From NCBI GenBank assembly GCA_041745295.1, contig JBGTJE010000089.1, positions 140,899 through 204,898 on the forward strand: 64,000 nt of DNA, given 5' to 3'. This document shows, one piece after another, positions 27,037 to 36,055 of the stretch (positions are counted from its first letter, which is position 1; the number at the start of each line of letters is the position of its first letter). Origin of the DNA: JANMEB01 sp041745295 (GTDB lineage: Bacteria > Planctomycetota > Planctomycetia > Pirellulales > Pirellulaceae). Below the pieces are notes generated by a model. The model saw only the letters and a program-made list of their open reading frames with translations. It was not told the origin of the DNA and searched no databases. A program made the position numbers and the translations under genes.

Positions 27037-28328
27037 GTTCCACCGCCGGAGGATTTGTTTCGCAGATCAACGAATCGCGCTGCCTTGCCTTCCGATCGAG
27101 GCAGACTGCCGACCGGAACGCCAACCACGTCGATGCTCAACCCCAACCGAAGCTGCAATCGTTGAGCAATGCGGCTGGTATCCGCGGCGCGATCTTCGAC
27201 CTCGATGGTGAGCTGATCGAGGGCGCCTTGCTTGCGGACCACCAAGCGAAATTCGTCGACGTCGGCGAACTCGCGCACGATCTGCTCGACCGAACTGGGG
27301 TAGATGTTGACTCCGCGGATGATGATCATGTCGTCGACCCGACCCAAAACGCCACCGTCGAATAGCACCCAAGGGCAGCCCCCTTGCACGTCGGAGAAAA
27401 CGGGGCGAACCAAGTCGCCAGTGCGATAGCGAATGACCGGCGCACCGACTCGCCCGAGCGCCGTCAGCACCAGTTCGGCAAGCGATTCGGATGGTTCCGC
27501 GATCGCGCTGTTGATTGGAATATATTCCGCGATGAATTCGGCCTCGTTGACTATCACGCCGCGCGACTGGAGGTCGGCAAAACCCCACGGCCCGATCTCG
27601 GTGGCCCCACAATGGTCGTGGACTTTGGCTCCCCAAGCCGATTCAATCTGCTGCCTCACCGAGGGAATCGAACCGCCTGGCTCGCCGGCCACCACGAGCA
27701 CGCGAACCGAGTTCTTTTGTAAGTCGATTTTTTCGATGCGAGCAACCTGGGCTAAATGGAGTGCATAACTGGGAGTACAAAAAACCGCAGTAGCGCCGAT
27801 CGATAGAATCAAGTCCAATCGCGCCTGAGAACTCATGCCGCCGGTGGGAATCACTAGCGCACCGCGTGCGATGACCGCGTCGTGAGCACTCCAAAAGCCG
27901 ACAAAAGGTCCAAACGAAAACGCCATCACTACTCGGTCGTTCGCGACGATCCCCGCGGCGTCGAGCACGTATTGCCAGGTCTCGATCCACCATCGCCAAT
28001 CGTCTGCCGTGTCGAGCACCGCTAGTCGTCGGCCCCGCGATCCGCTGGTCCGATGAAATCGCGTGTAGCGTTCGAGGGGAAATGTCAGATGCTTGGCGAT
28101 CCCTGCCGGCTCGTCGCCCAAAAGTTCTTCTTTTGTGGTAAACGGCAGACCTGACAGCTTTTCCAATTGGTCAAAAGGTGTTGTAATTCCTGCAAACTTT
28201 TCAGCGTAAAACCGGTTCGCCGGCAAAATGCCACGCAGCAACGCGTTGAGCTTGGCCAATTGAAGCTCGCGCAACGAATCGCGCGGCAGCGACATGATTT
28301 GTTGACGATTGAGCGCGGCGAAGTTCAT
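27033..28328 (-). CDS. Phenylacetate-CoA ligase-like AMP-forming enzyme
   Basis: About 431 residues from the ATG at 28328. It has the adenylate-forming fold: RFHRTSGSRGRRLAVLDT as the P-loop, HDHCGATEIGPWGF as the acyl/adenylate site, and RYRTGDLVRP with GGVLGRVDDMIIIRGVNIYP, as in PaaK-type ligases. It probably activates an aromatic or other carboxylic acid as the CoA thioester. The frame is open to an ATG at 28436, which would overlap the divergent AlkA start; I prefer 28328 because similarity begins there. It is the first gene of the redox operon, so the carboxylate may feed electrons to it (inference). Confidence 0.87.
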   Translation of the reverse strand: MNFAALNRQQIMSLPRDSLRELQLAKLNALLRGILPANRFYAEKFAGITTPFDQLEKLSGLPFTTKEELLGDEPAGIAKHLTFPLERYTRFHRTSGSRGRRLAVLDTADDWRWWIETWQYVLDAAGIVANDRVVMAFSFGPFVGFWSAHDAVIARGALVIPTGGMSSQARLDLILSIGATAVFCTPSYALHLAQVARIEKIDLQKNSVRVLVVAGEPGGSIPSVRQQIESAWGAKVHDHCGATEIGPWGFADLQSRGVIVNEAEFIAEYIPINSAIAEPSESLAELVLTALGRVGAPVIRYRTGDLVRPVFSDVQGGCPWVLFDGGVLGRVDDMIIIRGVNIYPSSVEQIVREFADVDEFRLVVRKQGALDQLTIEVEDRAADTSRIAQRLQLRLGLSIDVVGVPVGSLPRSEGKAARFVDLRNKSSGGGT

Positions 28329-28434
28329 GAATCCCGCGAGCCAGATATTCAAGTCGATGGGATGTTCGTAAAATCGTTTTCCGGTTGTAAAGTTTAACAG
28401 AATCTCGGCGGGTCGTTGGCCCATCAACTCGCAC

Positions 28435-29073
28435 ATGCCCTATAACGCCCAAGATATTCGCGACGCGATTCGGCATCTGAAGCGTTCCGATCCGACCATG
28501 AAAGAGATCATTCGGACGATCGGTCCATTCACGCTCAAGACCCATTCGGACCGATTCTTGCTGTTGGTACGCTCAATCATCTCGCAGCAGATTTCGGTTG
28601 GCGCGGCCAGGTCGATCATGGCCCGGCTGGAGAACGCCGTGGCTCCCGCCAAAATATCCTCCGAATCACTCAGCGCGTTCGAGCCGATGACGCTGCGGCC
28701 CTTGGGAATTTCACCGCAAAAGGCCGGCTACCTCGTCGATTTGACGCAACGAGCTCGCTCTGGCGAACTGCAACTCACGAAAGTCGCTCGGATGACGGAC
28801 GATGCCGTGATCGAACATCTGATCCAAGTCAAAGGAATCGGCCGCTGGACCGCGCAGATGTTTTTGATCTTTGGCCTTGGTCGCTTGGACGTCATGCCGC
28901 ACGGCGATTTGGGAATTCAGATTGCGATTCGCAAAAATTACGGCCTGCGCAACAATCCCAAGCCTCAACGAATCGATCGCTTTGCCGTTTCGTGGCGCCC
29001 CTACTGTTCGATCGCAAGCTGGTACCTCTGGCAATCGTTGGACAATAACAAGCCGAAAGGAAAAAAGCCGTAA
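28435..29073 (+). CDS. DNA-3-methyladenine glycosylase II (AlkA-like)
   Basis: Base-excision repair enzyme removing alkylated bases. The 212 residues contain the helix-hairpin-helix signature HLIQVKGIGRWTAQMFLIFG and the catalytic Asp in LDVMPHGDLGIQIAI; the C-terminus RFAVSWRPYCSIASWYLW is also typical of AlkA. It lacks the N-terminal beta domain of E. coli AlkA, as in many short family members. It is divergent from the PaaK-like gene; a start at the internal ATG 28498 is also possible. Confidence 0.9.
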   Translation: MPYNAQDIRDAIRHLKRSDPTMKEIIRTIGPFTLKTHSDRFLLLVRSIISQQISVGAARSIMARLENAVAPAKISSESLSAFEPMTLRPLGISPQKAGYLVDLTQRARSGELQLTKVARMTDDAVIEHLIQVKGIGRWTAQMFLIFGLGRLDVMPHGDLGIQIAIRKNYGLRNNPKPQRIDRFAVSWRPYCSIASWYLWQSLDNNKPKGKKP

Positions 29074-29109
29074 TCTCGTCGCTGAGTGATTCTTAAATAG
29101 TCATTCTTA

Positions 29110-29150
29110 CGTAAGGCGGGTCGGGTCTTAGAGACCCACCATTCTCCCGC
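29110..29150. repeat. GGGTCT-TAG-AGACCC hairpin after alkA
   Basis: Palindrome GGGTCTTAGAGACCC flanked by GGCGGGTC and CACC. A related element, GGTGGGAC...GTCCCACC, lies at 36697-36722. It may act as a terminator of the AlkA gene, but there is no T-run. Confidence 0.45.
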
Positions 29151-29180
29151 AGTCACCTGACCAAGAATCCACTACCGTTT

Positions 29181-29516
29181 TTGAAAAATCACAGGTCGCA
29201 TCATGTCCTGCTCACCATCGTGTTACTCGCGCTGAGCATTCAAGGTTGCGGTCCCAATCCAATGGCCGAAATCAAAGTAGGCATGTCGTATTCCGAAGCC
29301 ATCAACCGCTTGGAGAAATTTAGGGCCAAACCCGATCAATTGGAGATGGAGCCTCGACCGGACATGCGCCTTGATTCTTATAGGCTCAAGTCCGGGCGGA
29401 TTTTCATCTTGGAGGGAAAGGAAACATTGGACCAAATCACCGAGTGTCTTGACCTAGAATTGCCTAAACATGAAAGAAGGCTTGTCAACGTGGATCATTT
29501 TTTCGCGGACCGTTAG
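29181..29516 (+). CDS. Small putative lipoprotein
   Basis: 111 residues starting at TTG 29181 with a basic N-terminus, a hydrophobic stretch (VLLTIVLLALSIQGC) and a Cys that could be lipidated, although Gln at -2 is not ideal for a lipobox. The mature part MAEIKVGMSYSEAINRLEKF looks like the N-terminal motif of SmpA/OmlA-type small lipoproteins. No function is assignable. It is separate from the flanking operons. Confidence 0.5.
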   Translation: MKNHRSHHVLLTIVLLALSIQGCGPNPMAEIKVGMSYSEAINRLEKFRAKPDQLEMEPRPDMRLDSYRLKSGRIFILEGKETLDQITECLDLELPKHERRLVNVDHFFADR

Positions 29517-29592
29517 AGAATTGGTGGGACTCAAATACTCGTCCTGCCCTACCAAGAAAGCACGCTCAAAACACTCCGGAGAAACGTGTTCT

Positions 29593-31293
29593 CTAAAACT
29601 TGCGCCGAAGTTCGACCCGCAGGCCGCTGAGGTCGTCCGCGTTGTCCAAGAATCCGAGCATGCCATCGAAACGCAGGATCGCGGCGTTGCTGATCGGACG
29701 CTGGTAACGAAAACCCAAACCGTATTGATCGCCGGCGGCGATTCGCGTCGCGTCGTTGCCGCGGACCTGCAAAAAGGCGCCTTCCAATACGAGCTGTTGG
29801 CAAAAATCGGCTGACAACAGATTGAGGCCGAGCGCTCCACCATACGTATCGTTCGCCGTCGCGTCGAGCGTCGGATAATCCGTCATACCATCGGGCTCAA
29901 ACAAGATGCCCGTGTTCTTTAGGATCTGCCCGGCCCCCGGATCGCGAGCCACCGACTGTGGGCGATCCGAGCCAAAGAACAAATTACAGTACGGAACAAT
30001 CGTCGTCGGAGCAGCAGTGATCAACGAGTTTTCGATCAGAACCAAATATCCGTCAGCGGTGTTCGGTCCCCCTTCGGTCGATTGGCCTGCGTTGCTGACC
30101 CAGCGAACGGAATTGGACAACCAGCGACCGTATCGCCGCGTGTAGGCCAGAGCGATGTTGTGATAACTTCGATCGAGTTGGGCGTCGCGGTCTTCGAGAA
30201 ATGCATAATCGGTCTCCCAATAACCACCCCAGGCTTCGATAAAGCTTGCAACGCCGTATACTTTGGCCGCTTCGTCGTCGTTGTCAAACGCTTCGCTGCT
30301 CAGTTCATCAAAGGCCCAAAAGAAAGTCGTGTCCATGTTCGGGATATCCCAGCGTGCATTGTTGCGAGCCGGAACCGTTGCGGCCAAACCGATCATGGCA
30401 TCTTCGAGCCAGATCCCGTTTTGAAATACCAGCGGCATAAAGCCCGCGGCGATCGGCAAATCGAACGGCAGCGTTTGGCCGCAAAATCCGCCAGCGATCG
30501 CACCCAGGTCCCCTTCAAAAAATCCAAACTCGACGTTGGGGTCGAACTCGCTGACAAAATCCCCTTCGTCCAACAGCCACCTCGAGTTCAGCCCGCCCCG
30601 GTCGAAGGGGCTGATGAAGAAATGGAATCGTTCGGTCGAAGTGATTTTGAGATCGAAATTCAGGTTGGCTTCGACTGCAACTAGATTCGCATTGTCGCCG
30701 GCGGAAGTATTCGAAGCGGCGGCAACGCGAAAGTCGCCAAAGACTATGAATTGGGGAGCGGCAAGATTCGCACGCCCGAAAATCGTGCTCGATGGGCAGA
30801 GTTGGCCATACTGAAACCAGGGCCGACCGATTTCCACGAGCGGTCGCTGCGTGGCGACTGCTGACTTTCCGCGATAAACCCAGATCGACGACTCGCTATC
30901 ATACGGAGCGTCTGGATCGATTGGGTCGGGCGCGAAATCACCCGGGCCATATTCCACCAAAGCCGAATCGCAGCCAATCCGTGGAGTTTGCTCGAAGTAA
31001 CTAGCGCCGAATTTGGGTTGATCGGCGAGGGTGAATGGGCCCGTGCCAACCGATGGTCCCGCGGTGGGAGGTGGAACAGTTTCCGCTTGGATTGGCGTGG
31101 GTGATGGGAGATCTTGAGGAGCAGAGGCTGTTGCGGCCTCAACTGATTTTGGTGTCGCATACGGCGCGTGCTGCTGCAGCGCTTGTTGCAGCGGATAGCG
31201 GGTCGCTTGATTCTGTCCGCATGCCGATTGAGAGGCCCAAGATTGCAAAAGGAGGATGGCGATAATCGCAGTGGATGTTAGCCGATAGCCCAA
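29593..31293 (-). CDS. Outer membrane beta-barrel-like protein (porin-like)
   Basis: About 566 residues with a signal peptide (YRLTSTAIIAILLLQSWASQSACG), a Pro-rich linker, then a long alternating-hydrophobicity region rich in aromatic residues, Gly and Asn, ending ELRRKF with a terminal Phe, as outer membrane barrels do. I recognise no specific family. The frame stays open to 31422, but the added part includes LLVCHWLCQCW, the translation of a palindromic repeat, so a TTG at 31293 is used as a tentative start. It is four-gene-neighbourhood partner of the pentaheme cytochrome 130 bases upstream on the same strand, which suggests a porin-cytochrome pair (inference). Confidence 0.65.
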   Translation of the reverse strand: MGYRLTSTAIIAILLLQSWASQSACGQNQATRYPLQQALQQHAPYATPKSVEAATASAPQDLPSPTPIQAETVPPPTAGPSVGTGPFTLADQPKFGASYFEQTPRIGCDSALVEYGPGDFAPDPIDPDAPYDSESSIWVYRGKSAVATQRPLVEIGRPWFQYGQLCPSSTIFGRANLAAPQFIVFGDFRVAAASNTSAGDNANLVAVEANLNFDLKITSTERFHFFISPFDRGGLNSRWLLDEGDFVSEFDPNVEFGFFEGDLGAIAGGFCGQTLPFDLPIAAGFMPLVFQNGIWLEDAMIGLAATVPARNNARWDIPNMDTTFFWAFDELSSEAFDNDDEAAKVYGVASFIEAWGGYWETDYAFLEDRDAQLDRSYHNIALAYTRRYGRWLSNSVRWVSNAGQSTEGGPNTADGYLVLIENSLITAAPTTIVPYCNLFFGSDRPQSVARDPGAGQILKNTGILFEPDGMTDYPTLDATANDTYGGALGLNLLSADFCQQLVLEGAFLQVRGNDATRIAAGDQYGLGFRYQRPISNAAILRFDGMLGFLDNADDLSGLRVELRRKF

Positions 31294-31307
31294 TACTCGC
31301 CGTAACG

Positions 31308-31346
31308 TCCAGCACTGGCATAGCCAGTGGCACACAAGAAGGAAAC
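31308..31346. repeat. Palindromic repeat, CCAGTGGCACACA family
   Basis: CCAGCACTGGCATAGCCAGT followed by GGCACACAAG, a half unit of the element found at 14430 and 56974. It lies between the pentaheme cytochrome gene and the barrel gene and distorts the apparent N-terminus of the latter. Confidence 0.75.
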
Positions 31347-31425
31347 AATGGCAGCGGCGCGTGCGCACGTGCCGATCTCCTTGACCGTGCCGTGGTTTTC
31401 GGGATCGTGCAATTTGTGACATACG

Positions 31426-33633
31426 TTATTGGATTTCGAACGCAACCGAATAGGCGTGCACGTCGAGAATCGATTCGTTCATCGAGCGAATCATGTCGGG
31501 CGTCGCATCGCAGAATTTCATGAAATAGATCGGCTCCATCCGACTGCGCATTCGCATCGATAGTCGGTACGTTCCGGGCGCCTGAATCAGACACGCTGGA
31601 ATTTTGTATGTCGCGAAGCGCGAGCCAAGTGGGGGTAAGGAATGGGCTTCCATGCGAATGCCGGGCGGGTGGTTGAGCACGGTCACCGGCTGGGGCGCAG
31701 GCCGAATAAACGGCAGTTGATCGATGTCAAAGTTGATCGGCAGGAACATTTCGCGATCGGTCCCTTTGACGTTGGTCGTGAGGAATTTGGTTTGCAAGTT
31801 GAACAGTTGGTCGTCGAATGGAATTTTTCCGCAATGGACATCGGCGGACTGAATGTCCGCCAAATCTCCGTACGAATCCAGATAGCCGGATTCCCAAAGC
31901 CGTTGACCATCAGGACCAATCAGCGCGACATTGAGCCAGAGTTGCGGCTGCGCTCCGAGCGATCCGCTGGGAAGATTGTGGCCCGGATTCAAATTTGAAA
32001 CGCAGTACTCAAAGACCAGTGGCGCTTGAACCCGCGGCGGTCGAGCAAAAACCGGACCTGCAATCTTCGAGCCGTTTTCAAGAACTTGGCGGCGCAAGTC
32101 ATTCTTGTATTGCAACTTTTTCAGGTTTGATTCGACGAGTTCCCGAGCGTCGTAGCGATCGTCGGCATTGCTCCAAGTCGTCGGGAATGCGATTGGAATT
32201 TGGGCCTCTGCGACTTGTCGTTCAAAGTCCTCGGTTCCCCAGCCAGCGCGCCAATCAAACTCCAACCACTGATCGGGCGTCCAGCGATCGGCTCGCGGAT
32301 CTTGGGGAAAAATCCCCGGGTGAGCGATGGTATTGCCCGGTCCATAAAACGAATGGTTGGAATGCTTGCGCTCGGCAATCACCGCGTGGTTGGCGACGAC
32401 CGCGGCCGGCCCGACGCTGTATCCGCCGTCCACCCCAGGCACTTTCCCCATGTGACAGTCTTGGCACGTAACGCCGGCCCGATACGCAGGCGAAGCCCGA
32501 TACTGATCCCAAACAACTTCCAATTTAATGCCGGGCGGAACGGCGACTTGGTGGCAGCTCATGCAGAAGTCGCTTTGAGAAATCTGTTCGAACTGGATGC
32601 TGCGTGAGTGAATGGCTTGCGCCGAACTTGTGTCGGCGTGGCTTGTTTTGGTCTTAAAGAAGTCCTTATACTTGATGGCAAGTTCGTTTCCCAAGCCGTC
32701 GCTACCGCCATATACCGGTTGAAATGGATCGCCCGATTCGATCCGGCGTTCTCCATTGGATTTGGTGTACGCCTCGCGAACCCGATGACAGGCGACGCAA
32801 GTGACTCCTTCGCGGAATACGCGCGGTCCATCGTAAATGGCTTGGTCCCGCGGATGCTCCATGATCGTGGCAACGGGTGCGTGACAACGCATGCAAAAGT
32901 AGCCGATCGTTCCGCTGGTCAGCTTTTGGATTGTGTCTTCAAAACGGTTGAACATCGGCGAGATGCTCGCGTAGGCGTGGCTCGACGCGGACCATTCATC
33001 ATAGATTTGTTGGTGGCATTGAGCACATTCTGCCGCCGAGGGAAACTCGCAACGCGCGTAGAGTTCAGCATGAGGATCGGCAGGAGTAGCATTCGACGCC
33101 ACGCTCGGCGACAGGCCATTCTTCTCCACGGGATGATCCGCGGGTGTAACCATTGGGGCAGAGTCGGTCACAACTGGCAGCTCGCCAACCGGCGAATGTT
33201 CCGGCGCTGTAGGTTCTTGTGCGTGCGAAATTGTTTTCAGCACCTCGTCCGACGATTCACCTGATTCCCAGTTTTGGGCGATCGTCGTTTGAAGGGTTGG
33301 GCTTGGATCAAAGCCAACCGGTGGCACAAAGTTGCTATGGTCGGGAAACGTCGAGGTCGGTGAAAGCCCAGGAATTTCAGCGGTGCAAACCGGCGGAAGT
33401 TGCTTCAACAGCGCGACATCTACTGGCGGAATTTCTTCAACCTTCATTTGGACCGGTTGATCGACTAGCGGAGATCGATCGAGGTCCTGTCCCCCACTCA
33501 TCAGCTCGATCGGTTCGCGGGCGATCGCGTTTCGAGATTTCGCCGGATGGGTTGCACGGTGGACGTTGAGTCCTGTGCAAATTACTCCAACGAGCAGCAC
33601 GAATCCGAGGACGATGAATTGCGGGCGCAGCAT
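31426..33633 (-). CDS. Pentaheme c-type cytochrome
   Basis: 735 residues with an N-terminal membrane anchor (about residues 6-24), a Pro-rich linker to ~195, then a cytochrome c554-like region with five CxxCH motifs: CAQCH, CMRCH, CVACH, CMSCH and CQDCH. Distal histidines such as SSHAYAS and HSRS are plausible axial ligands. The C-terminal ~300 residues have no haem and are beta-rich (NPGHNLPSGSLGAQPQLWLN onward). It starts 276 bases from the divergent rpmJ cluster and directly precedes the outer membrane protein gene. It is likely periplasmic and membrane-anchored. Confidence 0.88.
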   Translation of the reverse strand: MLRPQFIVLGFVLLVGVICTGLNVHRATHPAKSRNAIAREPIELMSGGQDLDRSPLVDQPVQMKVEEIPPVDVALLKQLPPVCTAEIPGLSPTSTFPDHSNFVPPVGFDPSPTLQTTIAQNWESGESSDEVLKTISHAQEPTAPEHSPVGELPVVTDSAPMVTPADHPVEKNGLSPSVASNATPADPHAELYARCEFPSAAECAQCHQQIYDEWSASSHAYASISPMFNRFEDTIQKLTSGTIGYFCMRCHAPVATIMEHPRDQAIYDGPRVFREGVTCVACHRVREAYTKSNGERRIESGDPFQPVYGGSDGLGNELAIKYKDFFKTKTSHADTSSAQAIHSRSIQFEQISQSDFCMSCHQVAVPPGIKLEVVWDQYRASPAYRAGVTCQDCHMGKVPGVDGGYSVGPAAVVANHAVIAERKHSNHSFYGPGNTIAHPGIFPQDPRADRWTPDQWLEFDWRAGWGTEDFERQVAEAQIPIAFPTTWSNADDRYDARELVESNLKKLQYKNDLRRQVLENGSKIAGPVFARPPRVQAPLVFEYCVSNLNPGHNLPSGSLGAQPQLWLNVALIGPDGQRLWESGYLDSYGDLADIQSADVHCGKIPFDDQLFNLQTKFLTTNVKGTDREMFLPINFDIDQLPFIRPAPQPVTVLNHPPGIRMEAHSLPPLGSRFATYKIPACLIQAPGTYRLSMRMRSRMEPIYFMKFCDATPDMIRSMNESILDVHAYSVAFEIQ

Positions 33634-33835
33634 GGGTCGAAGAGCGGCACGGGAATGGGATTCGGATTTGGCGAGTCGTTTCCGAATCGTGGGTGGTGGC
33701 GGTAGGTGCGGCTTGCGAGCCGGGATGCTTGCGGCGCACCATCGTTCTTATTCGACCGTCAATTTCGCTAAAGTAACGATTTCGAGAGCAAAACGATTAG
33801 CTTTGCCAACCTTCCCATTTTTTGTGGGTTGGCCC

Positions 33836-33865
33836 TTGTCGGCTCGGCCAATCAGGCCGTATACT
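33836..33865 (+). promoter_or_regulatory. Sigma70-like promoter of the rpmJ-rpoA cluster
   Basis: TTGTCG (33836-33841) and TATACT (33860-33865) separated by 18 bases. Transcription would begin near 33872, about 38 bases before the rpmJ start. Confidence 0.65.
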
Positions 33866-33909
33866 GGGACCTTTTCCCATCGAACCATAAATCGGTAGAG
33901 TTGCCGTCG

Positions 33910-34023
33910 ATGAAAGTCCGCGCTAGCGTTCGCAAAGTTTGCGAGAACTGTAAAGTCGTTCGGCGTAAGGGCCGCGTTTACGTCGTTTGCACCAATAAGC
34001 GTCATAAGCAGCGCCAGGGCTAG
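33910..34023 (+). CDS. rpmJ: 50S ribosomal protein L36
   Basis: 37-residue bL36 with the zinc-binding type residues: Cys-x-x-Cys (CENC), the third Cys in VVCTNK and the His in KRHKQRQG. GGTAGAG lies nine bases before the ATG. A longer open frame from 33829 is not protein-like. It heads a ribosomal cluster without the usual infA, map and secY in front. Confidence 0.96.
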   Translation: MKVRASVRKVCENCKVVRRKGRVYVVCTNKRHKQRQG

Positions 34024-34140
34024 CAGATTTCGATCGACGATTATTATTGCCTGAGGGGTTCTCTACGGAAAAGCTGGTCGGAAGTTTGCCGCGAACTGAC
34101 CATCGGGCTCATGGTTCATTCCTAGGCGAGGAGATTTTGC

Positions 34141-34524
34141 ATGCCGCGTTTGCTCGGTGTGGATATTCCCAATGATAAGAAGGCGATCGTCTCGCTCACC
34201 TATCTGTTTGGCGTCGGGCCACAAGTTGCACGCGAGCTGTGCGACAAAGCCAATGTCGACAAAGACAAGAAGGCCCGCGAGTTATCCGACGAAGAGCTCA
34301 GTCGGCTGGCGACGATTCTGGAACGAGATTACGTCGTTGAAGGGCCGCTCCGCCGCAACGTGCAACAAAACATCAGTCGCTTGCGCGATATCAAATGTTA
34401 TCGCGGCATCCGGCATCGATTAGGGCTACCCGTCCGAGGCCAGCGGACGCGGACCAACGCCCGGACGCGCAAGGGACCCAAGAAGACAGTCGCTGGCAAG
34501 AAGGGCGTCAAGGACTTGAAGTAG
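34141..34524 (+). CDS. rpsM: 30S ribosomal protein S13
   Basis: 127 residues of uS13, starting MPRLLGVDIPNDKKAIVSL and ending in the basic tail LPVRGQRTRTNARTRKGPKK. GAGGAGA lies just upstream of the ATG. It interacts with S19 and the tRNA contact in the small-subunit head. It precedes rpsK, as in the alpha operon. Confidence 0.97.
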   Translation: MPRLLGVDIPNDKKAIVSLTYLFGVGPQVARELCDKANVDKDKKARELSDEELSRLATILERDYVVEGPLRRNVQQNISRLRDIKCYRGIRHRLGLPVRGQRTRTNARTRKGPKKTVAGKKGVKDLK

Positions 34525-34563
34525 TCCTGTTGGTTTACAAAACAAATTCGGAGTTTCGATTCA

Positions 34564-34947
34564 GTGACGACGGCACCAAAAAAACGGCGGGTTCGACGAA
34601 GCGTTACGTTTGGCATTGCGCACATCCATGCCAGCTTCAATAACACCACCGTTACGATCACCGATAACAAAGGCGAGACGTTGTGCTGGGCCAGCGCCGG
34701 AACGTGCGGCTTCAAGGGGAGCCGCAAGAGCACGCCGTTCGCCGGTCAATGCGCCGCACAACAAGTCGCCGAAAAGGCCCTCAAGTTCGGCATGAAGGAA
34801 GTCGACGTTCGCGTGCGCGGTCCGGGGAGCGGCCGCGAAAGCGCCATCACAGGCTTGCAAACCGGAGGTTTGAATATCAAATCCATCGAAGACCGCACGC
34901 CGATTCCCCACAACGGCTGCCGACCGCGCAAGAAGCGACGCGTCTAA
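34564..34947 (+). CDS. rpsK: 30S ribosomal protein S11
   Basis: 127 residues of uS11 starting at GTG with GGAG about 11 bases upstream. HIHASFNNTTVTITDNKGE and the C-terminal HNGCRPRKKRRV are family signatures. It binds the platform of the small subunit. rpsD, which normally follows, is missing: 77 bases later comes rpoA. Confidence 0.97.
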   Translation: MTTAPKKRRVRRSVTFGIAHIHASFNNTTVTITDNKGETLCWASAGTCGFKGSRKSTPFAGQCAAQQVAEKALKFGMKEVDVRVRGPGSGRESAITGLQTGGLNIKSIEDRTPIPHNGCRPRKKRRV

Positions 34948-35024
34948 TCGGCCGCGTTGCGGTCTCTGATCCCCAATCAACCATCCCTCAATCCATCCCC
35001 AGTCAACAACCACGGAGTCAGTTT

Positions 35025-36014
35025 ATGCATATTCGCTGGCGTGGACTCGAATTGCCCAATAATTTGATTTGCGATCGCGACTCGTTGACGTCGACCTATG
35101 GAAAATTCATTGCCGAACCGTTCGAGCGAGGTTTCGGCAACTCGGTCGGAAACAGCTTGCGTCGTGTGCTTCTTTCGAGCTTGGAAGGGAGCGCGGTAAC
35201 CCAAATAAAAATTCGCGGCGCTAGCCACGAGTTCTCCACGATTCCCGGCGTGATCGAGGACGTCACCGAAATCGTGCTCAACGTCAAATCGCTGGTCGTC
35301 AAAAACAATTCCGAACAAATGAAAGTGATCACCGTCGAGAAAAGCACCGCGGGACCGATCACCGGTGCTGACGTCGTGACCAGCGGCGAAGTCGACGTAA
35401 TCAACAAAGATCACGTCCTGGCGACGCTTACGCAAAACGTTCCGTTCATGATGGAAATGGTCGTGGAAAATGGACGCGGCTACGTCCCCTCCTCGGAACA
35501 TACGGCCATCGAACACGAAATTGGGATTATTCCCGTCGACGCGGTGTTCAGCCCAGTTACCCGCGTTCGCTACCAAGTCGAAGAGACGCGAGTTGGCCAA
35601 AAGACGAACTTTGACAAGCTGACCATTGAGATTTGGACGGATGGCTCGGTGCGCCCCGAAATGGCACTCGTCGAGTCCGCCAAAATCCTCCGCAAGCACT
35701 TGAATCCATTCGTGCAGTATTCGGAATTGGGCGAGCGAGTTCATTCTCAACCCCGCTCGGGCGGCGGCTCGAACCCGGGTTTAGAGTCCAAGCTTAACAT
35801 GCCGATCTCGGAATTGCGCTTGTCGGTCCGCGCCAATAACTGCTTGGAACACGAACTCATCGCGACGGTTCGCGATTTGGTGCAACGGACCGAAGACCAA
35901 CTAATGGAAGTCCGCAATTTCGGCGAGACGACTTTGTCCGAGGTTACCGAAAAACTCAGGGAGCTCGGGCTTCATTTGGGAATGCGAGTTCCCCCTGCGT
36001 CGATCATGGGTTAG
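35025..36014 (+). CDS. rpoA: RNA polymerase alpha subunit
   Basis: 329 residues with the N-terminal assembly domain (NSLRRVLLSSLEGSAVTQIKI, TIPGVIEDVTEIVLNVK) and the C-terminal DNA- and activator-binding domain (NCLEHELIATVRDL...VRNFGETTLSEVTEKLRELGLHLGM). The start is fixed by CGGAG seven bases before the ATG at 35025; the frame open from 34683 is a shadow of rpsK. The stop overlaps the GTG that opens the next frame. Confidence 0.98.
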   Translation: MHIRWRGLELPNNLICDRDSLTSTYGKFIAEPFERGFGNSVGNSLRRVLLSSLEGSAVTQIKIRGASHEFSTIPGVIEDVTEIVLNVKSLVVKNNSEQMKVITVEKSTAGPITGADVVTSGEVDVINKDHVLATLTQNVPFMMEMVVENGRGYVPSSEHTAIEHEIGIIPVDAVFSPVTRVRYQVEETRVGQKTNFDKLTIEIWTDGSVRPEMALVESAKILRKHLNPFVQYSELGERVHSQPRSGGGSNPGLESKLNMPISELRLSVRANNCLEHELIATVRDLVQRTEDQLMEVRNFGETTLSEVTEKLRELGLHLGMRVPPASIMG

Positions 36015-36055
36015 TGCGACGATCGCACCAAGATATCTTTAGCGATGGTTTTGAT

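Noticed and set aside
28329..28436. PaaK-like gene start at 28436
   Set aside because: It would share its ATG with the divergent AlkA start and leave no promoter space; family similarity begins near 28328.
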